This document shows, one piece after another, positions 13,012 to 24,900 of a stretch of 64,000 nt of DNA. The position numbers and the translations under genes are program-made. The notes under the pieces are model-generated. The model made no database searches. It had not been told where the DNA came from and saw nothing but the letters and a program-made list of their open reading frames with translations. The DNA is from Labyrinthula sp. Ha (lineage: Eukaryota > Sar > Bigyra > Labyrinthulida > Labyrinthulaceae). Numbering within the stretch: position 1 is the stretch's first letter; every line of letters starts with the position of its first letter. The DNA is taken from assembly GCA_015227615.1 (NCBI GenBank), contig JAALGZ010000005.1:682001-746000 (forward strand). Reading direction: 5' to 3'.

Positions 13012-14082
13012 ATGAGCGTCTTATTTCAGTATAGCGCAGGCACGTTTGTTGTTGATTTCTACACAGAATCCGCTCCGAAAAACTGTCAAAACATCATAAA
13101 GCTTTGTAAGTACAAATATTTTAATAATTGTCTAATTTACAGTATTGAAAAAAACTATATGCTTCAAACAGGAGACAGAACCGCCACTGGAAAGAAAGGG
13201 ACAACGGCTGAGAGGTACCTTGCTTCTTTGACAAATGAAGAGACTCTCAACCAAAGCCAGTATATAAAAGATGAAGTTTCCTTCAAAGATAAGGTTAATA
13301 AAAAGGGCTTAGTCTGCATGATAAGTACAAGCGGAAAAGACACTAACACTTCTTGTTTCTTCATCACTTTGAGAGATGAGGACTTGGATCACTTAGATGG
13401 CCTTCACACTGTTATAGGAGAAATTGCTGAAGGATTTGATGAGCTTTATAACTTTACCGAGTCTGTTTTCGTAGACAAGAGCTTTCGACCACTACAAGAC
13501 ATTAGAATTCTACATAGTTTTGTTCTTGACGATCCGTTTCCTGCATTAAAAAATGAAGAGAAAGTGAAACTAAAATCTCCTCAAGATTTTAGCGTACCTT
13601 TAGAAGAAGAGGTTGAAGAAAGGGTTCCATATGGAGAAACTTTGGATAATAAAGAGTTTGAAGGTCTAACCGAAGAGGAAAAAGAAAAGCTTGAGAGAAA
13701 AAAAGAAGCAAAGAGTCGAGCTGAAGTCTTAGAAATGGTGGGAGACTTACCTGAAGCTGATGTTTCTCCTGATAAGAAAACTCTCTTTGTGTGTAAATTA
13801 AATGCTATCACAACAGACGAAGATTTAGAGTTGATATTTTCCAGGTTTGGTGAGATTATATCTTGTGATATATTGAAAGATAGAGACACAGGTGAAAGTT
13901 TGCAATATGCTTTTATTGAGTTTGGAACAGAGGAGCAATGTGTTGAAGCTTATGTTAAAATGAATAATGTTATGATAGACGACAGAAGAATAAAGGTTGA
14001 CTTTTCCCAATCAGTTGCTGATGTTTGGAATAAGTGGACTATGACAAGAAAAAATCCAAGAAAAAAGCGAAAAAGAAGTTAA
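13012..14082 (+). CDS. PPIL4: PPIL4-type cyclophilin with RNA recognition motif, 356 aa
   Basis: Residues 1-166 are a cyclophilin domain and residues about 257-332 an RRM, with RNP2 LFVCKL (258-263) and RNP1 LQYAFIEF (297-304). This order, the QTGDRTATG loop after the first strands and the acidic linker are those of the PPIL4/Cyp59 family, nuclear proteins tied to pre-mRNA splicing and the RNA polymerase II tail. The position of the catalytic Arg of cyclophilin A is Ser44 here (YSIEKNYMLQTGD). PPIL4 members also lack this Arg, so isomerase activity is doubtful. The C-terminus KKRKRS is a likely nuclear localisation signal. The ATG at 13012 begins exactly at the conserved cyclophilin start (MSVLFQ). 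Human PPIL4 is longer (about 490 aa) because of a charged tail absent here. The gene is intronless and converges on the LIM gene, 164 bases away. Confidence 0.93.
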   Translation: MSVLFQYSAGTFVVDFYTESAPKNCQNIIKLCKYKYFNNCLIYSIEKNYMLQTGDRTATGKKGTTAERYLASLTNEETLNQSQYIKDEVSFKDKVNKKGLVCMISTSGKDTNTSCFFITLRDEDLDHLDGLHTVIGEIAEGFDELYNFTESVFVDKSFRPLQDIRILHSFVLDDPFPALKNEEKVKLKSPQDFSVPLEEEVEERVPYGETLDNKEFEGLTEEEKEKLERKKEAKSRAEVLEMVGDLPEADVSPDKKTLFVCKLNAITTDEDLELIFSRFGEIISCDILKDRDTGESLQYAFIEFGTEEQCVEAYVKMNNVMIDDRRIKVDFSQSVADVWNKWTMTRKNPRKKRKRS

Positions 14083-14246
14083 TAATAATTATTTTAAGAC
14101 CGAAAATGTGTGTGTGAAATTTTAGGCTTTTACTTGTCACTTGTAATAGCTATATACTTTTGGTTATAGACTCAGACGGAGTACAAATACAGTTATCTAT
14201 TTCTTGTTTAACTTTCTCAACATAATATTAATATAAATCTAACTAA

Positions 14247-15992
14247 TTAAACAAAATCAGCTTTTTCTTCTTCTAGCAACAACTTAATTAAATTATCATG
14301 GAAATTTTTCAATATACTTTCCTCTAAGTCAAAAACTTTTTTATTTGGATAGACGTCAACTTGGTGGCTTCTTCTATTAACCCTTCTAGCGGTTAGATTA
14401 AACTTCTTTGAAAATAAGTTTAATGTGCTATCTTCTATTAAATTTGGCAAATCAACTTTAGCTGAGGCACTAAATCCAATACCAAACTGAGTGGGATCAG
14501 ATGTAATAATACCAAATTCATTATCAAAGTGGTAAGATATTTCTTTTTGTAACACTCTTTCATATATATTTTCAAAAGTAGACATGCACTGAGACAATTT
14601 TTGATACATTTCCTTCAAGCTTGTTGTTGATTTGTTTACAACAGAAATTTTAAAATGATCAACGTGATTATACAAAATTCTGATTGATTTATCTTGACTA
14701 ACATATATACCAGCGCCTGATGGAAAAGCAGCTGCCAACTGCGTCTTTTTGGCATCTTGAGTTCGGTTCACATCTAGCAAATGCTCCTCGAAGCTTTTGC
14801 TAAGTTTAATATATCTCTCAGAAACAGCTCTTGCGTCTCTAGAACAAGAGTGCACATCACCAGGATATTCTGCTCGGAAGGCACTGATTACTGCAAGAAT
14901 CTTCCTCTCAAGTCTCAATCTCTCCCTGACATTTAAAGAACCTATTAAATCATATCCGGCAAAGTTTCTTGTAAAAGTCATCTTTAAACAACGGATTTGA
15001 AACTTCATGTCGGCGGTGTACCCAATGCTTTGGTCTACAAGATCAAAATCTTTCTTTAGATCCGCTACGTGCCCATGAGCCTTCGCATACTTCTCAGGCT
15101 GTGATGGAAGTTGCAAATTTTGGTCAACTGAGCACAATGTCTTCACCAACCTTAAGAAGAAAGGTCTTAGCATGTCCAAATCTTTAATTCCATTTACAAA
15201 AGCCCCTACCGGATGTGACGGGCAAGTAAAAGCTCTTTGTAAGGTGTTCCTCAACCTATTTACTTTTTCTTCAGCCTTTTCGCCACTTAAATTCTTCAAC
15301 TCACTCTCATTTTTCAACTTTTGGATTAATTTTCCATCAACGACGCAAAGAGCTGTATTAAACGGATATTCCATTTGTAGACTTCTGATATCCGTTAACA
15401 GTTCATCTTCGATTTCTTCAAGAGAAGAAACAGTTCCTCCAGATTCAATTATTTCAGGCAAACCGAATTTGCTAAAGGTTCTAGTTATGTTAAAGTTGGA
15501 TGCTTGGAAGGAAAGCCCTCGATGTTTGCGTAGTTTTGGTCTTTGGGAACAGTTTTTACAGATAAGTTGGCCCTTCCTAACTGGCATGGATTGACCTTTG
15601 ATGAGCAAATCATTACACTCGGCGCAGCGAAAACAATTTTCATGGTAAAAGACTTCGTTATACTCTAGTCTCTCGTTGAAATAGATGAACTTAGAACACC
15701 GAGTACAAATGCAACTGGCTTCCGAATCTTTCTCCTTCTGTTGTTGGCTACCCCCAAGGAACCGCAAGGCTAAGCCTTTTTTGCTTCCCTTGCCACGACG
15801 CTCGAATTTAGTTCCCCAAGGCTTACCTTTGACAGTCTCGTACGTCTTTTTCTTGAAATTACCCCGAGACGTGGTCTTTCTAATCCCAACAGCCTCGAAA
15901 CCCCTGGCAAACTTCACGGTGGAATTTGAGCTACGGATACTGTAATTTTTACGTAGTTCGAAGCTACTAGCCTTTTCTCTTTCACTTGACAT
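14247..15992 (-). CDS. LIM domain fused to a degenerate phosphagen (arginine/creatine) kinase fold, 581 aa
   Basis: Residues 1-90 are basic and disordered-looking. Residues 96-148 are one complete LIM zinc-binding domain with all eight ligands (C96, C99, H117, C120, C123, C126, C145, C148) at canonical spacing. Residues about 201-325 match the N-terminal domain of phosphagen kinases (LQMEYPFNTA, and PSHPVGAFVNGIKDLDML, compare creatine kinase NPGHP...GDEESYEVF). Residues about 328-575 match the catalytic domain (TRNFAGYDL, YNHVDHFKIS, FGIITSDPTQFGIGF, LPNLIED, VFDLEES). Key residues are changed: the SSRVRTGR nucleotide loop keeps one Arg (R334) and has Leu at the next; the NEEDH substrate carboxylates are NHVDH (H443, V444); the reactive Cys of TCPSN is Ser498 or Asp499; a later phosphate-binding Arg is Ser. 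The fold seems kept and catalysis lost. A scaffold or guanidino/nucleotide sensor role at cytoskeleton or nucleus is inference. Single intact frame, ATG to TAA. Confidence 0.82.
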   Translation of the reverse strand: MSSEREKASSFELRKNYSIRSSNSTVKFARGFEAVGIRKTTSRGNFKKKTYETVKGKPWGTKFERRGKGSKKGLALRFLGGSQQQKEKDSEASCICTRCSKFIYFNERLEYNEVFYHENCFRCAECNDLLIKGQSMPVRKGQLICKNCSQRPKLRKHRGLSFQASNFNITRTFSKFGLPEIIESGGTVSSLEEIEDELLTDIRSLQMEYPFNTALCVVDGKLIQKLKNESELKNLSGEKAEEKVNRLRNTLQRAFTCPSHPVGAFVNGIKDLDMLRPFFLRLVKTLCSVDQNLQLPSQPEKYAKAHGHVADLKKDFDLVDQSIGYTADMKFQIRCLKMTFTRNFAGYDLIGSLNVRERLRLERKILAVISAFRAEYPGDVHSCSRDARAVSERYIKLSKSFEEHLLDVNRTQDAKKTQLAAAFPSGAGIYVSQDKSIRILYNHVDHFKISVVNKSTTSLKEMYQKLSQCMSTFENIYERVLQKEISYHFDNEFGIITSDPTQFGIGFSASAKVDLPNLIEDSTLNLFSKKFNLTARRVNRRSHQVDVYPNKKVFDLEESILKNFHDNLIKLLLEEEKADFV

Positions 15993-18900
15993 CTTATCTT
16001 TCTATTTTTGGTATGGGAATATGAGCCGGTTCTCAGTCTAAGCTTTTCTTTTTGTTGCTGGTTTGTTTTTAGCGAACAGCGAATTAGAATACACTCGTAG
16101 CTGTACTAACACAGCTATACGGCAGTAGTAGTGCTAACGATGTTACCGGAATATTCTCCCTGCTAATTGCTCTTATAAATAGTATTCGCATTGCTGGACC
16201 TTTTAAATCCGAGTTACGAGAGTTTATTGAGATTTTTTTTTATCTCGATATTGATTGGGTTCTCAAATTTGAAGAAAATTGTGTTTAAGGATATTTTTAT
16301 TGTTGCTTCAATCAAAGTAAGATAAACAATGAATGTCGTTCATTTAACTCAGTTTCACATTTTTTGGGCTTCTACTCTCAAGATAAATTAATAAATGTTT
16401 GCCTGGTGATGTGGACATTGAACATGAAGCTTTATTTGGGTTTCTATAATTGAATTATTAGGAACTGCGTTGGGTTTTAACCTTGCCAGAGTAGTTAACT
16501 AAAAGTTTGGGCACATAACACGATATTAGTCTAAAACATCGCTCTATACTTGTTCTCTTATCATGTATCAGCCGAGCTTTTAACTAGAGTATGAAATCAT
16601 GTAAACCAATTTAGAAGAATTCAGTAGTGAATCCTCAGATAAATTAGTTTGAAGAGAACAATTCCGCTAAAGTTAGTCTCTGGGACACATACTTAGAAAA
16701 ATTGTCCTAAAATTGTTAGTTTGAGGTTTACTCCGCATCATGCTTAAGCTTTGAACAAGAATATGGTGTCTGATTTATGACACTATTTGGTCCATGATGG
16801 AATTTTCACAGATATTCAATAATTTTCTTAAACCCAGTGATTAATGATCATGTTTTTCATTCGTAATGCCTTTTGCTATTGAACATCAATCTCTCTTATG
16901 CAGTAACCTACCTTTCAAAGCATTCTAAACCTCGCATGTGAGAGATCTATGACCTGAAACCCGTCTCAAGATGACTGTAAGTTTGAACAGACACCAGGCA
17001 GATGTTTTTTACTTACTTAAGTACGATTTAATGATCCAAAAGGACCAAGTAACAGTGCCAGGAAGATTTGTATACAAAGGGTGGACCCTGATTGACTTTG
17101 CGGGCAATTAATCTTTTACCTACAAGAAAGTCTAGAAGAAGATACTGACACGGGCGAGATGAGGGAAGTGTTTAAAGAAGATTACCGGGCGATCCAATTA
17201 GACCAAGAATGTTTTGCTGGGTACTTAAGACTAAACGAAGAAGTTTTTCATTATACCTTTTATCCTGTCATTATTACATCCCGGATTGATTACCTTAAGA
17301 AAACTTAAAACCATGTATCAAGATCTCCTCCATTTCCCAGTAGTATTAAGCGTTCCCCTTCATCTTTTACTTGGATCAGTTTACACCAGAGTTAGAAGAT
17401 GGAAAATTGCTCAAATTTCACAAAAACTCAAAGTTCTGCTTTCATACGTTTATGATTCGTTGTTAGTCATTACATGCCCCTGCGCTCGCCCGTGCCTAAT
17501 TTCCTAGGCTTGGAAATAAACAAGATTCATTAAATGTCTAGTTCTGAGATTGCCTCGCGCTGATATTTACTCGCACCAATTGTCATGATAAAGTAACTGT
17601 GACGGTTTCTTCAGTTTTTATGACACTGTGAATAAGAAATTAACATAAATTAATCAAAACCCTTGCTGTTAAGTGTCATGTTTTAAGATCTTTTAAGACA
17701 CATAAAAGGAAGTTGAAGAATCGTGTACTTTCGTGTAGCATCAATATTTGGGGTCTACTAATTTACTACGACTATAGCTAGGCTTATTGTTGAAAGGGAA
17801 GGAGGATCATGAAAACCAAAGCTAAAACAAGGCTCCAAGATCAAGTTCACAGGTTGTTTAGCTTCTCGAAGATGAGATTCAGTAATAGGAAACTTGAAGC
17901 TTAAGGAACAACTGTCAAAAGTCATTAGAACTTGATTTTGACATTTTCTCCAAAAGTAGTTCACACGGAATGGACTCTATATTCCTTGAATTTAGTATTA
18001 AAAATTACTTTCCCCCCAGATTACCTCCAATTCCAGTAGTTGGAACCTTTTACTTGATAAACCCTGCGAAAGGGTCCAGTTTTCAATACGAGTGTGCGAG
18101 AGCAAAGTTTCTTAGAAGTTGACACAGCAGGGTAACCACACTTGAATTTTGAATACTGCTGTATATTTCTACACACTACTTCTTTTGGTTTGTGGAGCTC
18201 AAACCTGAAACTCAAGGTTTTATATCTTGATTGTGTACAATAATTCTTAATTGAAATAGCCCTATCTTGGAAGATGAGACTGCAATTCAACAAAGAATTC
18301 TTGACTTCTAAAACGGAAATGATACTATAGTTGTCAAAAAAACTGTTTAAATAAATCTTATGACGAAAACAGTTCTTAGTATCATAGCTAACAGATTATA
18401 TATTTCTTACTTTTGTGTTTTGCGTATCTATCAATGATTAAACTAGGGGAGAAAAATTTCAAGCACATAGAGCTTTGTCGGGCATCCTACTGTTGGATTT
18501 ATTTGTTTGTATAGTCCCAAGAATTAGAAAATTTAATTTTACTAAGCTGATGATAGCCGGAGTCTAGAACTAGCGCCGGGAAGTTACTCTGGGTTAAAGT
18601 GTTCTTGATATTGGCTGTATGTATTCTTCGTCTGCAGATGCATGTAATTGTAGTCAATAATTACACTTACTATCTATTTTATTTATTCCTTTCTTCTCAA
18701 TAGTGGTTTCATATCAATTGCTAAACTGTGGTAATTTTTTTCAGGGACTCATTCTCAACTGTATTGTCTTAACTGCATTTTGCCCTTGCATTGCTTCGTA
18801 CTATATTCATCAAACCTCTCTATTTTTCCATGGACATTATTAAAGACATAAACCCTGCGGGAAATACTTGGTTATAGAGAATTTAAACAAAGAGATAATG

Positions 18901-21900
18901 TTCCCAAGACTAAGTAAATATTATAAATGCTAAAATTGGTACATTTCTAAATTGAAGTATCAAGACTGCAACAGAGATTATACTAATATTTGTGCTTAGA
19001 TAGTCAACTATTGTTTTCAAGAATTTAAATCTTGTCTCCCACGAAAACGCTGCATCAGCAGCATACAGTATTATATATATAAAGCCTTCAACGGCTATAG
19101 GAAATGATTAAACATTATTAAAGGTTTAACCCCTTTAGAATAGACACCTGAAGAATTGGTTTTTTCGGGTACAAAAATATCATCTACACCGGAAAATAGG
19201 CACAATACCCTTTACATTCATTACCTAAAACTAGAGTTTTAAGATTCTACATACCTTGCATAACTGCAAGCGCTCCCAATTATGTCATATATTTTATTAG
19301 ACTAGTATGAAAAATAATGCTTGTTGTTACGAATATCTTCTTCATGTAAATTCTAAGTAAACTTAGAATATATGCTCTCCTCTGGTTGACGGAGGTACCG
19401 ATAAAATTTTAGCTTGCTGCCTTTGGTTTAGACTCCCTCTTGGAGTTCGTATTAAATTATGAGAATATCATTATTCATGCAATCAAGTTAAAAAATGTCG
19501 AATTCCTTCTTTCAACATCTTTCTAGAGCTGCTCGAGTCTTTCTAGATATTTAAAAAAATAAATCTAAACTCGATTGGCTAGATGTCACCCCCTTCCAAC
19601 CAGCGTATAAATTTCGTGACAGGTCTAACAATGGGTTAAGTCTTATGGTTATATCTACCATGTGATGCTTTCTTTGGTTTTAGTTGTTTTATGGGATAAC
19701 CTGACGCCTTTTATAACCTTATTTTATTGTTTTAATCTCTTAAATCATTTGTCCAACTGTTTTCTTTGTTATTACTATTAGAAAATGCTTAATTTCCATA
19801 ATAACATACTATACGAATTTTCCTCCGCCTAAAGGCATTCTGGTTGCTTAAATCCTTAACCGGTTTAGTAAAACCTAAATATTAATGGCCACATAGCCAA
19901 GAAGATAGATCTACAAACCTTACTCATCTGCAAAATAGGCCTACATCTTTCCTTCATCCTCAATATTATACATCCAAATACCAAAGGTTCAATTTAAGGT
20001 TTATTTGTTGTTCAGAAAAAGTCTTTCCTATGAAAAGATGTAAGAAATATGCAAACAGTTCCACCTTCAACATTTACCTTTAGAATTTCCCTCAAGGTAT
20101 TTATATAGCACTCGGGGCTTAACCCCCCTTGTGAGCGATCATGAAAACGATATCTCTATCCTTTAATAGCTGCAAGTAATCAAAAACCCATTATCTTACC
20201 CAGTTGCAGGATTTTCAAGAATCAAAGGCGCCTCAGCGAATGGCTGATAGTAATATCGTACTAGGTTTCCAACTTTCCTGCTGTTTTGCTCTTCATCCAG
20301 ACCCAGATTCAGAATTAACCATACCTCAATTATCAATATTGCGTACCGTAGCTCTGAGTTAACTACTTACTACTGAAAAAAACTGTGCTTGACTGCAAAG
20401 TAGCAAATTTAACGTCTATATATCTTCTTGATGACATATGTCCCTAAAGTAGTATTATGCCTCTCGTTGGATTAATCTGGCCTATGATCCATGACGGATT
20501 CAACACAGATAACTGAGTCACATCATCAGGCAACTAGGTCACATGAATAATACTCCACTGTAGCTTAAATTTACTATAGTTAGTGCTCTTGTATAGGTGC
20601 CAAAGGTGTTCATAAGACCATTGAAATTTCTCTGGTCTTAAGTTTATTGAGGGGATCAAAGATGTTTCCAAAAGGATTGTATTTACTCTGCCTTTGATAG
20701 AATAGGAGAAAAAACGCGAGAAAACTCTCATCTTAAAAGTGTGAAAAAGAAAATTCTTGAATTCTATTTATAATTTTTGTTTGTGATCTTGTAGCTGATT
20801 AAGCAGGAACAGATATTGGCACGAACACTAGCTTTCTTGAAACTCATAAAGACACTCCTTATTTTTTTCTTAACTTAGGTAATAATTTTTCCTTGGTATT
20901 TCTGGTTTTTGTTTGCTTCGGCTAAACGACTTTCAACTGTCGCTGATAAACTCCAATCCTACTTTGTGGTGGGTTTTGCTTACCCAATGCTGTAGCAGAT
21001 CCATATATAAATATATATATACATCACATCTTCAGTCGCAACGTAGCTTCATAAACATTACCCGCATGGGGTAACCATCCCCTAAACTTATAAAAACCAA
21101 TTTCTCAGGCAGCAAGAAAAGTGTTGTTTTATAAGCAGGTTCGGTTGTAGATATATATCGATCATGACCTCTGATTTTCAAGGCATGTATGTTGAGAATT
21201 GCTTAAAGTTCGCTATACCAAAGCATGGTACCATATACCGTAGGAGATTATTGAGCAGCTTCATTCAAAGTTTAATAAATTTGAATCCAATTTTTGAGTT
21301 TAGTGCATACTTTCCCAAGCTTCTCAGATAGTGGACCAAGGGGGCTTAATCTTCCGACCCATTACGCTGATGATTTAACAATGTATTTCCAATTGAGCCA
21401 TTCCCCATATGGCGATTTGAAGCTTACCGAAGTCAGGGGTGGTTTTGGATTCTATCAAGGGAAACAGTGACTACTTGACATTATTATACACAAATAGAAC
21501 AGGCTTCCAGCCTTCATATTGAGGTTCTAACCTCGCCAGCATACCTTGGCCAAATATCCCCTATTAAACTACCTCAAACTCACAAAAATTTTGGGCTTTC
21601 AGGTTCACCTTGCTGTGTAGAAATATTTTCTTAAGGCATCATCTGATACAATAGTATCTTACCTAAGGAACTATAAGTAGCTAACATTTCACTTTTTGCA
21701 ATCATCATTCAAGAAGTATACCTCATAGACACTGGTGAATAATAAATCTATAGTCATGCCCGATTCTCACTAAAAGAACTTTATCCAATTCTTTCCCAGG
21801 GATGACTTCTTGGTGCATGTTCAACAAGGATTTCCCTATACGCATTGGATGCAAATCTTATCCGCTCATCGCTACCTCCTATTCATTGAAACTTCAAGTT

Positions 21901-24900
21901 TATTCCTCATAAAGAGTACAGAATCAACAATATTTTGTTTTTCGCAAAACAATTCTATGAGTCTATATAGAATTTTCTCATCATCTATTCATAAAGCTAA
22001 CACCGGGTAACCGAATTATCTCCACACATTTCTTGTGAGGGTTTTCACTATTAAATAATAAGAAAATACTTAGAGTGTGTTTTAGCTTATGCAGTTACCA
22101 GTTCCGATAAAATAATTTGCTGTTACTCCTCAAAATTGTTAATACCAACTTCTTCTCTTATTCCCATTGGAGTCCATACTATGTAGGGAGGATATGTTAA
22201 AGACTTTGAATATTGCAGTGTATCACTTCCCCATTTTCAACTCCCATGGGATATTTAGAAGTTATGGATTAAGATTTTTTCTTCAGGCAAGCTCCGAATC
22301 TTATCGCTTACAAATTGTGATCCCCAATATGTCAACAGTGTAATTTCTTAACAAGCTATGGTTTTTTTAAGATTCTGTAAGTGTTTTGATCACGGTTTCC
22401 GAATCAACAGTCTAAATCTGATCTTACTTCGAGATCCTGAGGAACACATTTGCTACTATTATTGTGCCTTCCTTGAAATTTGCATATAAGTAACCTACTG
22501 ACACACCTTTCTTGAGTTTCCGGGTGAGTCTTCAAATTGTGTGAATTTTTTATTCAATACTTTAGCCATTTACTTATAAATAATTCGGTTTAGCGCAGAG
22601 ATATCTATAAGGTAATTGACTTTTTTCTTAATCCTGTATCCATGGGGCATCATCCACTGATACCATTTATATCCTCTACCTCCAATTCTCAAGTATCCTG
22701 AAGTCAGCTAAATGTATATGAGCGGTCTTTTTCTAACAGAGAACCACATTATTTATGACCCCTGCCTTAGTCTGTACTAGGGTTGGGTAATCTGCAAGGT
22801 TCTCACTCTTCTTGATGTTCAAAATTTTGTGGTCAGACATACCTTCTCATACTCCTTTCTAGTAGGGACTATGTCTAAATAATTAAACCCTAGCTAGACC
22901 CTGAATTAATTTGAAGATTATCTATTCTTTCTGGAATTTGAACAAAAATTCTATCTCCCTCTCTTACAGACGGAGGTAGGCTATATATAACTCTATTTCA
23001 ATTCCGAGCACCCCTAATGTCTCCGTTGCTGTCTCTCTTGGTAGTTACTACTGACTGTCGTTATTCGCAGCCATTTATATCCGCTACTATCATCCGTATA
23101 TCCGAGTCTAGAACGTCAAGAATTCGAATCTCATTTCCTGAACATAAATTTTAAGTTTCAACTCCCTTTAGTTCACTATCATGGTATCGATATCTTCATG
23201 AAGGAAGCATATGCGGGACTATCTAGACAGGCATCTTCTATGATGTTATTGTTCTGATTGCAGATAGGCATTCCTAGTCCATATTGTTATCATCGATAAC
23301 TCCAGTCACGGTAATGTCAGTAGACTGGGCTAATTTGTCCTGATACAACTCCTTTCATGTATTTCCAGACTACAGAGTAGCTGCCCCGATACCTTCCACA
23401 TGGAACTCTGCGAGTTCTACTTTATTGGGTGGGTACCGCAGAGTTCACTCGCTTTAAACCCCTAAACCCTTATATGGACCTGAGAGGAAATGTTAATTAC
23501 TTATCCAGTCAATATTCCTAACTATTGTAACACTATTCTAGCTACTTGATGAGCCCATTCTATGTACTGCCTTAGGTTTTCTCAGTTTATCTCATTTAAT
23601 TCTTTCTATAAAATAAAAAAGATTATTGAAAGAAAAACTTTTATCACTATTATCTGACGCAAAAGCTAGAGCTTTCACAGCACATGATTTCATTTGCCTA
23701 CGTATAAATATATTGCGAAGGAATTATTTCCCACCATTGCTTTTATAATAGCATCATTGGTGTTTAGTGTTAGATCCAAAACTAGGGTACTCCTATTTGT
23801 TAATATCAACATTCTTGCCAAAAATAACATTGTTATTGTAAAATTTTTCGTCTCGCATCAGTCACGGTGTGAGCATAGCACTATCTATCCCTGTGATGTT
23901 ATTTCTTGTCCTCTCTAAGGCTCACAGCATTAAGCTTAAGCCCAAGCTATTGTTGAGGCTTCTCAACTGCCTTCAATTGATTGGTTTTGCGTTTAAGTAA
24001 TCCTAATTTTTCGTCTCGAAAGGTCTTCTTCGTATATGAACCCTACTCAAAATGACCATGAACAAGTATACTAGTATGCCCTTAAGAAGGAAAGATACCT
24101 ATTTAGATTTGATAGCATTAACGTTCTCCACGAAGATGTCTTCATATTTTTTACTAGAACCCTCATAAGATAAACCACCTTTTATGGGATTTCTAGGAGG
24201 TCTTATTCTTGTTTTTTCTACTCGTGATATTTATCCTTTACAGTCTACCCAAGTCTATGTCACATGAACTAATGCGAAGCAATCATGTTCAACAACTCTT
24301 AGCCTATATACGTAGTGGGGTAGAAGTTGGGATTCAAGAGCTGACAATCCTTTAGTAGATGTAATCAGCTATTAAGCTCGACCTTACCCAAGATCTTCAA
24401 TGTTTTGGTCGCGAGGTATTTTGGCGATCATCCATCTGTGGGTAGAGATATGAGTAGTGTTTTTCCCTATGTGATACCCAATCTGCTCAAGAGCCTTAAG
24501 GTAAGTTCTCAAAGTTGACAAATGAGTCTTTATATTCTGATGTATAGACATCCTTTTCCTATCTCATTTGTTAAGTTCTCCCACGTTGTGTACACTCTTG
24601 CAGCTATTGTCAATAGGTTCTGTAATACCGCTTAAGAGTTCATATAATTGACGACTATGTAAATCAACAGGTTGCTGAAGCTCTGAGTTCTAGAATATAA
24701 AATTGTTAAACCACCAGGTTTATAAGATTAGCTGCAACTATCCTAAGTAAGTCCATCCCCACGCCTGGGATCTTTACCGATTCATACAAGGCTCTATAAA
24801 GAAATATATAGGGGGTTCTATATTTCACAAGTAAATGATCGTGCTTTTTCTTTTCTCTAAGAGTCTAAGCTGCTGGGATAACAATATATTATACCCCCTT

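Noticed and set aside
15172-15594. 140-codon plus frame inside the LIM-kinase-fold gene
   Set aside because: Antisense shadow; the minus-strand frame carries the domain motifs.
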